A stretch of DNA of 64,000 nt from Pedobacter steynii (GCF_900103665.1 NZ_FNGY01000006.1:1-64000); one strand, 5' to 3'; shown: positions 19,100 through 27,470, counted from the stretch's first letter. Made by a program: numbers and translations. Notes: a model not told the origin generated them from the letters alone.

Positions 19100-20098
19100 T
19101 TATTTATCAGTTTTTTGTATGGAGAATTCTTGTGCTGAGGTGCTGGTTAAGGTCATGTTATTGATCAGACAAATCAATTTGAGTACATCTTCAGGTTTTT
19201 CTTTAGCCGTATCAACGCTGCCTGTGAAAGTGATTTTGCTGATATCTACTGGCGTCGAATTCACTTTAATACCGTAGGCTTCAGTTAAAAGTTGCAAGAC
19301 CTTTGCCAATGGTATATTTTTCATGATGATCAGATTGCCTTCTCTCTTCAGCAGCTCTGCTGCAGGATGGATGGTTTCAATAGGTTTGATGATCCTGGAA
19401 AGTTTGAGAGATGGGTCGTAAAGCAGGGTGGTGCCAACATTGGAGATATAGGCCAGCGCCTGTTTGGTCAGGGTATCGGCAACGACAATTTTTCCGGTAT
19501 GAAGCTTAACCGAAATCTGATGTCCGCGGGTATTGATCGTGAACGACGTGCCCAGGGCTGTTGTCTTCAATGCACCCGAGAACACGCTGAAAGGCCTCAT
19601 TGCATCTGGTTTCACCTTGAATCTGGCCTTACCCTGCAGGTAAACATTTCTGAGTTTTTGATCAAACTGCCTTTTAAATCTGATCGTGGAAGCTGGATAA
19701 ATGGTGACGGAAGAGGAATCTGGTAACTGGTACCTGATGACCTCAGTTCCCGGATTGGCAACCTCTTTCCATAGACTTGTTTTCTCCTTTTCCTGAAGCT
19801 TGTTGTTTGCAGTAAGCTGCGGCTTCTGGTTGTCGGTGTTCTTTGGCCGGATAAATAGTGCAAATCCGACCATTAAAATTATCGCAGCCGCAGAAAGATA
19901 TTTCGCAACCCTGATGAGCCTAAGCTTTACTTGTTGTTTTGAAGATATTTGCCCGAGTATAAAGCGGTGCATCTCCTCCGATTTTTCCTGCGGTAGTGGT
20001 TCATCAGCATTAAAAGATTCCCATTGCTGATCACTAAAATTTTCCTGGATGAACGCCTTGCGGTTTAGCTTGCGTCTTGGTCCTTTGTTTGGCTTCAT
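19100..20098 (-). CDS. FecR-family anti-sigma factor (locus 2)
   Basis: This is the membrane anti-sigma factor for the adjacent sigma gene. I prefer the ATG at 20098; a TTG at 20143 would extend it by 15 residues and sits closer to the sigma stop, so either is possible. A single membrane helix lies at about residues 66-83 (YLSAAAIILMVGFALFI), the FecR domain at about 110-220 (PDSSSVTIYPASTIRF; GKARFKVKPDAMRPF) and a DUF4974 domain at the C-terminus (IIMKNIPLAKVLQLLTEAYG). The protein ends in a short SIQKTDK tail. It is cotranscribed with sigma and susC, and unlike loci 1 and 3 there is no long gap before susC. Confidence 0.92.
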   Translation of the reverse strand: MKPNKGPRRKLNRKAFIQENFSDQQWESFNADEPLPQEKSEEMHRFILGQISSKQQVKLRLIRVAKYLSAAAIILMVGFALFIRPKNTDNQKPQLTANNKLQEKEKTSLWKEVANPGTEVIRYQLPDSSSVTIYPASTIRFKRQFDQKLRNVYLQGKARFKVKPDAMRPFSVFSGALKTTALGTSFTINTRGHQISVKLHTGKIVVADTLTKQALAYISNVGTTLLYDPSLKLSRIIKPIETIHPAAELLKREGNLIIMKNIPLAKVLQLLTEAYGIKVNSTPVDISKITFTGSVDTAKEKPEDVLKLICLINNMTLTSTSAQEFSIQKTDK

Positions 20099-20156
20099 AC
20101 AGTAATTACGTATGTCGCTGCCTTTGCCCTTACGGCTTAACAATTATTTAATATGG

Positions 20157-20687
20157 CTATAGCAAAATCGTATACATATAGTGTTTAAGGCGGGATAGGA
20201 CCTTGCCGATGTGGCTCTCCACAGTCTTCGGGGATATTCCCAGCATCTCAGCGATTTCCTTATAGGAGAGTCCATTTTGCCTGCTAAGGTTAAATACCAT
20301 TTTTCTCATTGCCGGCATGGCGTCAATTTCCTGTTCAAAATGTTTAAGCATATCGCGGCTTTCGATCATCTTCATCAGGTTGTCTGTAAAAGGGTATTGA
20401 TCAGATCTGGTATTATATTTTAATCTCGCAGACTCTTTCCTAAGCTGATCGATCATGACCTGACGGGCCATTCCAAATAGCTGAATATTTAATGCAGTAT
20501 GCTCATTTAACGATTGTTTCTTTTCCCAAAGCCGGATAAAGCAAAGCTGGACTACCTCTGTAGCAATGTACTCAGACTGTGTTTTCTTGAATACAAACTG
20601 ATAAATTTGTTGATGATAGCGGGAATAGGCCTCATTAAAAGCCGGAAGTAATCCTGCCCTTATTTCACATACAATATCTTTGTCCAT
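20157..20687 (-). CDS. ECF RNA polymerase sigma factor (locus 2)
   Basis: This 176-residue ECF sigma factor heads the locus 2 operon. Region 2 is at about residues 10-75 (FNEAYSRYHQQIYQFVFKK; VQLCFIRLWEKK) and region 4 at about 115-170, with the helix-turn-helix YKEIAEMLGISPKTVESHIGKVL. The fecR gene follows within 60 bp. It is predicted to be released by FecR and to drive the susCD-phosphatase genes. Confidence 0.94.
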   Translation of the reverse strand: MDKDIVCEIRAGLLPAFNEAYSRYHQQIYQFVFKKTQSEYIATEVVQLCFIRLWEKKQSLNEHTALNIQLFGMARQVMIDQLRKESARLKYNTRSDQYPFTDNLMKMIESRDMLKHFEQEIDAMPAMRKMVFNLSRQNGLSYKEIAEMLGISPKTVESHIGKVLSRLKHYMYTILL

Positions 20688-20798
20688 TGTTCGTGCAAAA
20701 TTATCAGCTTTAAAAAGGAGATGTTTTAAGTTAACATTATGAATATATGAAGTTTTGTCTGGGTTTAACTATGGCTTTGCTTATAAAAAGAAAATAAT

Positions 20799-20918
20799 AT
20801 GGCGATACACATTGCGATAAAGACGAGTACAGCAGCATCGATGGTCGGCCTGCTGACCTGGGTAGTGATGCCGGTGCTGATCAAAATTAGGAAGAGGTGG
20901 CTGCAAAGCGTGGGTTAA
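20799..20918 (+). CDS. Small putative membrane peptide (39 residues)
   Basis: A 39-residue frame with an ATG start encodes a possible membrane helix (AASMVGLLTWVVMPVLI) and a basic tail (KIRKRWLQS). It overlaps the 3' end of the convergent HxlR gene by 4 bases. Support that it is or was a gene comes from a second, broken copy of its last third at 22199-22249, where the same reading frame is recognisable. I do not recognise the family, and it could also be a fragment of a longer lost protein. Confidence 0.35.
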   Translation: MAIHIAIKTSTAASMVGLLTWVVMPVLIKIRKRWLQSVG

Positions 20919-21274
20919 GCAGAAAGATATTTCAGCCCCCATTTATGCAGATCGTCAATAATTTTTAGTAATTCCAAACCTTTATCGGTGATCATGTAAT
21001 GAATACTTTTCGGAGCTTTCTCTTTGAGGATTATTTTGTCAACTAATTTGTCATTAACTAATTCTGAAAGCCTTTTGCCAAGTATCTGATCCGACAAAGA
21101 TGGGAAAGCATGTTTTAAGGTGCTGAATTGTTTTGTGCCCGAAGCGACCTTATGTAGTACCTGCATTTTCCATCGTGGGCTAATATCTCTTAATACATCA
21201 TTTACCTCACACGCAAGGCTTAAGGCTGTAATATTACAAGCATTCGATGTCCCGGGTTTTAACTGACTTGACAT
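20915..21274 (-). CDS. HxlR-family winged-helix transcriptional regulator
   Basis: This 119-residue protein carries the HxlR/MarR-like winged helix: ISPRWKMQVLHKVASGTKQFSTLK, then LSDQILGKRLSELV and the wing KSIHYMITDKGLELL. Two cysteines near the N-terminus (C13, C23) could sense oxidants or electrophiles, as in some HxlR proteins, but this is a guess. It is divergent from the alpha/beta hydrolase gene with 84 bp between them and probably controls it. Confidence 0.9.
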   Translation of the reverse strand: MSSQLKPGTSNACNITALSLACEVNDVLRDISPRWKMQVLHKVASGTKQFSTLKHAFPSLSDQILGKRLSELVNDKLVDKIILKEKAPKSIHYMITDKGLELLKIIDDLHKWGLKYLSA

Positions 21275-21292
21275 ATTCTGATTTGAGGTTTG

Positions 21293-21308
21293 CTCACTTT
21301 CGGGTGAG
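21293..21308. promoter_or_regulatory. Inverted repeat between hxlR-type gene and hydrolase
   Basis: CTCAC and GTGAG flank six bases (TTTCGG) in the short divergent intergenic region. The position suits an operator for the HxlR-family regulator. The repeat is short, so it could be chance. Confidence 0.35.
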
Positions 21309-21358
21309 TTATTGAATTGTAAAAAGACATTGACAACTTTTGCATAAAATAAAAAATT

Positions 21359-22162
21359 ATGAAATCATTAACCAAAAGTACAAAGTCGTTTTTCATCTTA
21401 CTAATATTACTACTATCAGTTTTCGAAATAAATGCGCAATCTATGTCAAATAAGCCCATTTTTGTCTTAGTTCATGGTGCTTTTCATGGTGGCTGGTGTT
21501 GGCAAAGGGTAAGCACGGAATTGCGCAGCAAAGGAAATCTTGTTTATACGCCAACGTTGAGTGGACTTGGGGAACATAAAAATACATTTAATGACGAGAT
21601 CGATCTGAATACTCATATTACAGACATTGTAAATTTCCTGATTACAGAAGACTTGCACAATGTAATTTTAGTCGGCCATAGCTATGCCGGAGCCGTGATA
21701 GCAGGTGTTGCAGATAGGATGCCGGACCGGTTGTCTAAACTGGTCTTTCTTGATGCGATGCTTATGGAGAATGGCCAAAGCGCACTAGATGTAAGTCCGG
21801 ACGACATCCGGGAATATTTCATTAAGGTGTCAATGGACTACGACAATGGACTAAGTATCCCGTTCTTCACCAGTGATTTTTTTGGCGTGACTAACTTAGC
21901 CGATATTAAATGGGTAAATGACCGTTTGACCAATCAGCCATTTAAAACATTTTGCCAGCCTTTGGAGTTAAAGCACCCCTACGGTAATCATTTGCCGTTG
22001 ACTTATATTGCTTGTACCGGACCGGAACTAAGAGCGATCCAACCTTTTGCAGACAAAACAAAAAAGAGCAAAAACTGGAAGTATCTGGAACTTAAAACGG
22101 GCCATGATGCCATGATAACAATGCCTGTAGAGTTGTCCAATATGCTACAATCATTAAAGTGA
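21359..22162 (+). CDS. Secreted alpha/beta hydrolase
   Basis: This is a serine esterase of the alpha/beta hydrolase fold, near the plant methylesterase/salicylate esterase-like group of small-molecule esterases. A signal peptide covers residues 1-26 (SFFILLILLLSVFEINAQ). The oxyanion segment FVLVHGAFHGGWCW, the nucleophile elbow GHSYAG with Ser108, and the catalytic His249 in TGHDAMITMP are all present; the acid is probably in the segment between. It is divergent from the HxlR-type regulator. The substrate is unknown. Confidence 0.87.
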   Translation: MKSLTKSTKSFFILLILLLSVFEINAQSMSNKPIFVLVHGAFHGGWCWQRVSTELRSKGNLVYTPTLSGLGEHKNTFNDEIDLNTHITDIVNFLITEDLHNVILVGHSYAGAVIAGVADRMPDRLSKLVFLDAMLMENGQSALDVSPDDIREYFIKVSMDYDNGLSIPFFTSDFFGVTNLADIKWVNDRLTNQPFKTFCQPLELKHPYGNHLPLTYIACTGPELRAIQPFADKTKKSKNWKYLELKTGHDAMITMPVELSNMLQSLK

Positions 22163-22198
22163 TGGATAACTCTTAAAGATACGAAAAGGTGATTAGGG

Positions 22199-22249
22199 GT
22201 GGTGATGCGAGTGCTGACCAAAATTAGGAAAAGGTAGCTGCAAAGTTAG
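22199..22249 (+). pseudogene. Broken second copy of the small peptide gene's 3' end
   Basis: This stretch matches 20862-20918 at about 39 of 44 bases over the core and keeps the same reading frame (VVM-VL-KIRKR), but the tryptophan codon TGG has become TAG. No start or upstream part is present. The two copies flank the hxlR-hydrolase pair in direct orientation. Confidence 0.5.
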
Positions 22250-22570
22250 TATATTTAATATTTTGTTAATCTGTCTGTGATCCTAAAGCGCTGATCGAAT
22301 ACTTACAAACAAATATCATACGCAATGGGATAAACGTTTCGCGGCCTTAGTTTTTTAAGATTAAGGACCGTATTGCGAATAGAATTGATGAACTGAAAGG
22401 TGTTCTGTAGAATTTGGTAAAAAAGGTCAATAGCAGAGCTTATGGGGCGCTTTACATAGGCGGAACCCATTGAATTTATCCAAATCATTTCACCCTGATC
22501 CTGGCGCTGTTAACGGTCAGAATGAATGGTTTTGGCTGGCTAAAAGTATTGAATCACATTGCTGTTCAGA
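22250..22570. other. Intergenic stretch, possibly decayed coding DNA
   Basis: About 320 bases separate the repeat copy from the DUF6266 gene. A 61-codon frame on the minus strand (22303-22488) and short plus-strand segments such as KIKDRIANRIDELKGVL look protein-like, but every frame is interrupted and no family is recognised. It may be a gene relic. No terminator or promoter stands out. Confidence 0.35.
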
Positions 22571-23473
22571 TCACTCTTTCCTAACAAAAATATAAGACAT
22601 CATCGTTAATGTCGCTTCCTCTGACTGTGCTGTCGGGGAGATCTTGATTCCGATTTCAACAATCTGAAAATTATCCTGATTATGCCTTAATACGCAATTG
22701 CCTATTGGTTTTTGTGTCATCTTATCCTTGACGATATAATGCTCACATGCTTCGGATTCGTTTGGTGATGTTGCAATGGCGTCTTTAACCTCATTTTTTT
22801 GTTCAGTAGTGCTGATGTCAGGAAGTGATGCTTTAATGGTATTCAGCGAACCCGCATATACGCTGTTGGAAACCGCTTTCCCATTATCCTTAATAAAGGT
22901 GATATAAGCCTCCATACGCTGATTTATATGCTCTGCGCCGATAATAACCACATCTTTACCTTCGACTCTTTTTGCGCCGATTAGTTGACAGCAGGTCTCC
23001 TTTATATCGGGGAAATAGATCACCAGCATGCTGCGGTCAGTGTGATATTGGCTCACAGGACTGGCCGATATTTCCCAGTTAAAGGTAATCTCAGTGCCGT
23101 TTTGACTGATCGAGGGGTTGACCGCGATAGGAAGGCTACCCATGCTCATTAATACTTTGGTATAATCCAGACTGATGTTGGGATATACTCCCTGAAGGGC
23201 ATTCTTTTTATTGTAAGAAACTGCCTCATTGTATTCGTTTCTGTCCGTTCCAATAACCGCGAGACGAAATCCTGCCCGGATGGCGTGGATGGAAGGTTTA
23301 AGAATCTCATTTACAACCTTCATTTTTTCGCAATTTGCTCTTCTCGCCGGAGTCAGTGGCTTTTCAGTTTTACCTATCATTCTGATGATGTGTTTGCCTT
23401 TTAAGGTGTAGCCTACCAGGTTGCCGACTCTGCCTTGGAATCCGCCAAATAACCCATTTATTAATTTTCCCAT
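22571..23473 (-). CDS. DUF6266 family protein
   Basis: This 300-residue protein of unknown function belongs to a family common in Sphingobacteriales, recognised by its N-terminus MGKLINGLFGGFQGRVGNL and the following LTPARRANCEKMKVVNEIL. The N-terminal part is basic with a glycine-rich stretch (about residues 1-35); the rest looks like beta-sandwich domains (GTEITFNWEIS; DRSMLVIYFPDIKE). No signal peptide or membrane helix is seen. It stands alone. Family members often occur in multiple copies per genome, and no role is established to my knowledge. Confidence 0.8.
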   Translation of the reverse strand: MGKLINGLFGGFQGRVGNLVGYTLKGKHIIRMIGKTEKPLTPARRANCEKMKVVNEILKPSIHAIRAGFRLAVIGTDRNEYNEAVSYNKKNALQGVYPNISLDYTKVLMSMGSLPIAVNPSISQNGTEITFNWEISASPVSQYHTDRSMLVIYFPDIKETCCQLIGAKRVEGKDVVIIGAEHINQRMEAYITFIKDNGKAVSNSVYAGSLNTIKASLPDISTTEQKNEVKDAIATSPNESEACEHYIVKDKMTQKPIGNCVLRHNQDNFQIVEIGIKISPTAQSEEATLTMMSYIFVRKE

Positions 23474-23803
23474 CTTTTTTTGTTTTTTTAGTTAAATGAT
23501 TGAGTTGATTAGGAGTAATTTACAAATTCTTTCTTGCATCCTGTTCATATGTGTTCACATAAAGTCAATTGTCACTTGGTTTGAAAAACGTCGTCAAAAG
23601 GTCTGGAAGACCAATCACGGACCTATCAACCTCTTATTGATGGTCAAATGACAATCAATCGAAATTAACGGCATATGACACGCATTTTAATCACATTTTA
23701 GTGAGATTTTATTTTCATCGCCTTTTTATTTTGCGAGACCTTGATTGATGATTGCGGTTTTGTCTTATTTAAGCTAATTGTTTAGCAAATGATATAAAAC
23801 TAA
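23474..23803. other. Intergenic region upstream of the DUF6266 gene
   Basis: About 330 bases, AT-rich, holding the promoter region of the DUF6266 gene. I see no gene or convincing operator. Confidence 0.5.
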
Positions 23804-23833
23804 ATAGCCTGGGTTTATTCACACCCAGGCTAT
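23804..23833 (-). terminator. Intrinsic terminator
   Basis: An 11-bp perfect stem (ATAGCCTGGGT / ACCCAGGCTAT) with an 8-base loop lies 34 bases beyond the stop of the 23867-24622 gene. On the minus strand it is followed by TTAGTTTTATAT, which fits a terminator for that gene. Confidence 0.8.
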
Positions 23834-23866
23834 CTTAACCATAAATAAATTGAATTCAGGCTTTTT

Positions 23867-24622
23867 CTAGCGGTTATAAGCATCTATAGCACTCTCCAGA
23901 TGTCTGTTACCTGATGCCTGAATGAAATATCCGCCTGTAGCTAAGCCTGCACCAGCTCCGAGTAGTATAAAGGCTGGAGTAAAATTAGGACCTTTACTAA
24001 AACTGAATCCATTTCCGTTTGACATTTCTCTACTGCTGCTGCCCGTAACCAAAAAGGAGATTAGTCCGGACACGATAGCCGCCCCGGCAACGATATACAT
24101 TGTTTTGCCTGTATTGATACTTTTTCTATAATTCTTCAGCATGTCCATGGCCCTTGGATTGTCTGCCATATCTGCGCTCAGGTTGTGGTAGTTTGCCTTT
24201 TTCAAATCTGCGTAACCTTTATTGTAGTACATTTTTACATCTACAGCCTGTGGTCTTCTATCCATGTACCTGCTACGTCTGTATCGATGATCGTATTGGT
24301 AAGGATAATAGTCTTCCTGCTGAAACATATTGATCTTGCCTTCAATAATGCGCTCGGAAAAGGAGGTGGTACTACCAAAATTAAGTCGGCGGGTGTTGGC
24401 AAAAAAGCCGTCCCCATTGCTGAAAAATTTGACTTGTTCTGTTGGAACTTTTCTGGAATCGGCCCGGAGTTGCAGGTATCCGGAAAAATCAGGTCGTAAT
24501 CTAATGTCTTTGGCATAGATCACAGAATCGGAATAGAGGTAAATGAAGTTTTTTGATTCGTGCACCTGGGCACGGGTGGTCAGGGCATAGCATGCCATGA
24601 CAACGATGAGTAATTTTTTCAT
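23867..24622 (-). CDS. Hypothetical exported protein with C-terminal membrane segments
   Basis: I do not recognise this 251-residue protein. It has a signal peptide (MKKLLIVVMACYALTTRAQ), a central part rich in Tyr and Arg (about residues 100-125), and two hydrophobic segments near the C-terminus (about 172-192, MYIVAGAAIVSGLISFLVTG, and 212-232, FILLGAGAGLATGGYFIQA) separated by a Ser/Gly loop. This resembles Bacteroidota envelope proteins with a small helical hairpin at the end. It has its own terminator and no operon partner. Confidence 0.7.
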   Translation of the reverse strand: MKKLLIVVMACYALTTRAQVHESKNFIYLYSDSVIYAKDIRLRPDFSGYLQLRADSRKVPTEQVKFFSNGDGFFANTRRLNFGSTTSFSERIIEGKINMFQQEDYYPYQYDHRYRRSRYMDRRPQAVDVKMYYNKGYADLKKANYHNLSADMADNPRAMDMLKNYRKSINTGKTMYIVAGAAIVSGLISFLVTGSSSREMSNGNGFSFSKGPNFTPAFILLGAGAGLATGGYFIQASGNRHLESAIDAYNR

Positions 24623-25114
24623 TGTGGTTCATTTTGTGTGTAATTTATATTCTACAAATTGTTGGCCAGTATTTGATTCGTAAGAAATAAAATACATTCA
24701 AACAAGAAGCTGGGCCTTGTTCTAAATTCTATGTTTTATATCTGGATTATAATTCAATTGATTCTTGTGGGAATGAATACTTGCTAGATCTAACTTAACC
24801 TGAAACACATGAGGGCTTTGTATTAACACGTTTTTTATATGGGTTCGAATAGCCTTGTGCAGATAAATGTTCGAAACTATTATTGTGGTTAATTATAGCT
24901 TGTTTTAATTATTTATTTAGATAATAATTTAACTTATAATTTGTTTTTGTTTATACTACATAAGTTAGCCTATGACAGTTACTGCTACAGGCCCCGGCTT
25001 CCCCTCCCGATTTATCAATCCACTTACAGATTTTGGTTTTTAGTCCCACCGAATATGCGGCGAGTTCTGATGTGTATAAGAAAGTATATTTTGACCTCAT
25101 GTGCACTGGGAAAG
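24623..25114. other. Intergenic region, nearly 500 bases
   Basis: AT-rich DNA between the hypothetical exported protein and the nuclease remnant. A plus-strand frame runs from 24941, but its first 58 codons do not resemble the family of the downstream part, so I treat them as non-coding. No RNA gene, repeat or operator is seen. Confidence 0.5.
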
Positions 25115-25279
25115 ATGGTAATTGAGAATAGTATTGCTTTCGCTAGTGCAGAAGCGAAGATTGAGGGCATACAGCAAGGATTATTAATTGCTGCCCAGGA
25201 ATTCAAGAAAGCAGGAATACCTATTGTACAAATTTCAGAAACCCTGGGGTTCTCGATTGAAGAAATTGAAAAAATATAA
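25115..25279 (+). pseudogene. C-terminal remnant of Rpn/PD-(D/E)XK transposase-like nuclease
   Basis: The 54 residues from the ATG at 25115 resemble the extreme C-terminus of Rpn-family (recombination-promoting nuclease) proteins: a short EGIQQGLLIAAQEF linker followed by KKAGIPIVQISETLGFSIEEIEKI, which recurs at the end of many family members. The PD-(D/E)XK catalytic domain is absent and the upstream bases do not encode it. This is therefore a decayed copy. A stable hairpin follows. Confidence 0.6.
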
Positions 25280-25304
25280 ACGAGGGTTACCCAATAGTAC
25301 ATGA

Positions 25305-25338
25305 ATTTCCCTTCTTTATAAACATAAAGAAGGGAAAT
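25305..25338 (+). terminator. Hairpin after the nuclease remnant
   Basis: A perfect 15-bp stem (25305-25319 with 25324-25338) with loop AAAC lies 25 bases after the remnant's stop. It looks like an intrinsic terminator, though the T-tract after it is weak. Confidence 0.6.
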
Positions 25339-25494
25339 GAACAATGTGATTAGCTTTTTGCTTTGTATAAGTATGTTAAAAAACAGTATTAAAATTGCCG
25401 TTAATCATGCCATAAAGGAGTAGTAGAGGTAGATGATTAAGATCTTAACCGGTATGTATGTAGAAGAAAAGTGATTTTATATATATATTGTAAA

Positions 25495-26013
25495 ATGAAA
25501 TTACCGCCTTACCACATTTTTCCTGATATTATCGGTGACAAAATCACAATACGACAAATTCAGCCCTCCGACATCAATGACATTATTGAAATTTCGTTTT
25601 ATGATGCGATCCAGGCAACAACATCGCAGCAGGCGATAGAAATGCAGGATAAAATCAACAAAGACTATATCGACGGGAATTCAATTCATTGGGGCATTGT
25701 AGAGAACGAAACGAATAAGATTGTCGGAACTTGTGGTTATTATCGTGGATTGGACAAAGGAACCGGAGAACTTGGTTGCGTTTTATTACCTCAATACCAG
25801 GGGCAAGGTTTTATGACTTTATCAATGTCCCTTGCCATAGACTTTGGAATCAATACTATTGGATTGAACCGTATTTATGCAACAACAAATAAAGAAAACG
25901 ACAAGGCCAGGAAACTTCTCGAGCGACTTAACTTCATAAAAATTGCGGATTTGGAAGACAATGAATTGGAATACGAATTAAAACACAGCAGCCTTACCGG
26001 ATCTGTTTCGTAA
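25495..26013 (+). CDS. GNAT-family N-acetyltransferase (RimJ/RimL-like)
   Basis: This acetyl-CoA-dependent acetyltransferase has 172 residues from the ATG at 25495; a GTG at 25471 extends the frame but adds nothing family-like. The fold is seen in KITIRQIQPSDINDIIEI (strand 1), GELGCVLLPQYQGQGFMTL (the QxxGxG/A acetyl-CoA loop, here QGQGFM) and LNRIYATTNKENDKARKLLERLNF (the C-terminal signature of the RimJ/RimL branch). The acceptor is unknown. It is monocistronic. Confidence 0.87.
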   Translation: MKLPPYHIFPDIIGDKITIRQIQPSDINDIIEISFYDAIQATTSQQAIEMQDKINKDYIDGNSIHWGIVENETNKIVGTCGYYRGLDKGTGELGCVLLPQYQGQGFMTLSMSLAIDFGINTIGLNRIYATTNKENDKARKLLERLNFIKIADLEDNELEYELKHSSLTGSVS

Positions 26014-26093
26014 CAGGCGTAGCCACTCTGTTGAAGAGCAGCCACAGGGCCCGGTTTACCTGGAACATGTTGATGTCAACAGATGCTTTTTCG

Positions 26094-26546
26094 TTAAACA
26101 TTGAATTGCCTCAAATGATGATCTGAGTGTTTATAGGCAAAGATGCCAATTTGTTCTCTTGTCATTTTACCAAAGAAATCGTGAATGAACTGGTCGTTTG
26201 AAAAGTTTTCAAAATCAGTGATTAAATCCAGAAGAATTTTCTTCTGAGCATTCAGATCCCCTTCTTTTTGTTTTACTGTAAATGCTTTTCCGGCCGGCAT
26301 ACCTTTGCCCAGAGGCTTATCATCTTTCGTATTGCTTCTGAGTGCCATTTTACCAAAGATCTTACCCAACCATTCCTGCTTATAAACAAGCCTGTTTTTT
26401 CCTAGAACCCATTCGTTCCATATGCTGCAATGCCTGGTCATTTGAAAAACATTCATTTTGCCCCAAAGCGCTTTCTTGTTTTCATCAAGCGTATCGACTC
26501 TTCGCGTCAATTCCTCTCTTATTGCCGGATCAAATATTGTTTTCAT
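26094..26546 (-). CDS. DUF1569 family protein (DinB-like fold)
   Basis: This 150-residue protein belongs to DUF1569, a group related to the DinB/YfiT four-helix metal-binding fold. Visible histidines that could bind a metal are in MTRHCSIWNEW and in the C-terminal YKHSDHHLRQF. The ATG at 26546 is preferred over an upstream TTG. It overlaps the end of the VOC gene by 17 bases, so the two are coupled in one operon on the minus strand. The function is not established; thiol-dependent transferase roles are known for related folds. Confidence 0.8.
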   Translation of the reverse strand: MKTIFDPAIREELTRRVDTLDENKKALWGKMNVFQMTRHCSIWNEWVLGKNRLVYKQEWLGKIFGKMALRSNTKDDKPLGKGMPAGKAFTVKQKEGDLNAQKKILLDLITDFENFSNDQFIHDFFGKMTREQIGIFAYKHSDHHLRQFNV

Positions 26547-26964
26547 TATCAAAATTGTTTAAAGGTTGTAATGAAAAATAATTGCCGGAATCATCTTTAA
26601 ATAATGCTTCTGTTCCGTAAAATTCCTTGGTGGGAGGTTTTATGAATTCCACGCCTTTGGCTTTTAGCTCTTCATAAGTAGCAAAAATATCTGTGCAGGT
26701 TAAGACTCCACAACCAAATATTCCTTTTTTGATGAGGTCTATTAAGTTTTCTGCGATTTCTTTCGGAAACATTTTGCTCACAGTAACCGGAAACAATACC
26801 AGTTGTAAGTCCGGCTGTTCCGGAGGTGAAACGGTTAGCCAGCGGGTTTCTGGTCCCATGGGGATGTCGTCTACAAGTTTGAAGCCTAATTTGTTTACAT
26901 AGAAGTCATAAGCGCTATTCTGGTCTATGACGTGAATGTTTGTAATGCTCATTTTAGTAATCAT
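26530..26964 (-). CDS. VOC-family (glyoxalase/bleomycin-resistance-like) protein
   Basis: This 144-residue protein has the paired beta-alpha-beta-beta-beta modules of the vicinal oxygen chelate fold: TNIHVIDQNSAYDFYVNKLGFKLV at the start and the second module with ATYEELKAKGVEF and FKDDSGNYFSLQPL. It may start at the ATG at 26952 (MSITNIHV), which is the more usual start for the family. It is first in an operon with the DUF1569 gene. The substrate is unknown; detoxification or ring-cleavage enzymes share the fold. Confidence 0.88.
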   Translation of the reverse strand: MITKMSITNIHVIDQNSAYDFYVNKLGFKLVDDIPMGPETRWLTVSPPEQPDLQLVLFPVTVSKMFPKEIAENLIDLIKKGIFGCGVLTCTDIFATYEELKAKGVEFIKPPTKEFYGTEALFKDDSGNYFSLQPLNNFDNENNI

Positions 26965-27011
26965 GGTAATTTTGGTTAGATGTTAAACTCATTACAAACT
27001 TGAAGAATAAT

Positions 27012-27470
27012 TTAGATATCGGGTTCTTCAAAATTGCTATTCTTAGCATCAAGCCAGCCATGTTGATAGGCATAACAGCTTGGAACAAAAGCAAGTGGTG
27101 TCATACTTATTTTCTTTTGAATCTCCTGCTGATGCTTGAGGTAACCGGATGGAGATTGACCTACAACTTTTGAGAAAAGACCACTAAAGGAGGAAAGACT
27201 GTCAAAACCTACTAAAAAACAGGCTTCAGAAACCGTAATGTTGTTCTTCAGCAGTTCTTTGGCCTTTTCGATTCTTACATATTTTAAATATTGGTGGGGT
27301 GTTTTTCCATAAGCTGATTTGAATAGCCGGATAAAATGAAATTTAGAAAAATAAGCCTCATCAGAAATGCTATTGAGGTCTATTTTATCCGCATAGTGGT
27401 TGTCGATGAATAATTTTGCCTGAACGATTCGTCGATATAAATAAACCTTCGGATATTGATCTGTAGTCAT
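27012..27470 (-). CDS. AraC-family transcriptional regulator (DNA-binding domain only)
   Basis: This 152-residue regulator is essentially the double helix-turn-helix AraC domain with a short C-terminal tail and no sensor domain. The two recognition parts are at about residues 28-50 (LNSISDEAYFSKFHFIRLFKSAYG) and 75-100 (TVSEACFLVGFDSLSSFSGLFSKVVG), ending in SPSGYL. It is divergent from the AhpD-like gene and next to the VOC operon, so it may control either. Its ligand, if any, must be sensed by another route. Confidence 0.9.
   Translation of the reverse strand: MTTDQYPKVYLYRRIVQAKLFIDNHYADKIDLNSISDEAYFSKFHFIRLFKSAYGKTPHQYLKYVRIEKAKELLKNNITVSEACFLVGFDSLSSFSGLFSKVVGQSPSGYLKHQQEIQKKISMTPLAFVPSCYAYQHGWLDAKNSNFEEPDI

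Noticed and set aside
19292..19726. Plus-strand 144-codon frame inside fecR of locus 2
   Set aside because: It is antisense to the FecR coding region, whose domain structure is clear.
24941..25114. Upstream extension of the nuclease remnant's reading frame
   Set aside because: The 58 extra codons do not resemble the family, and the composition (Tyr/Pro/Cys-rich) looks like non-coding DNA read by chance.
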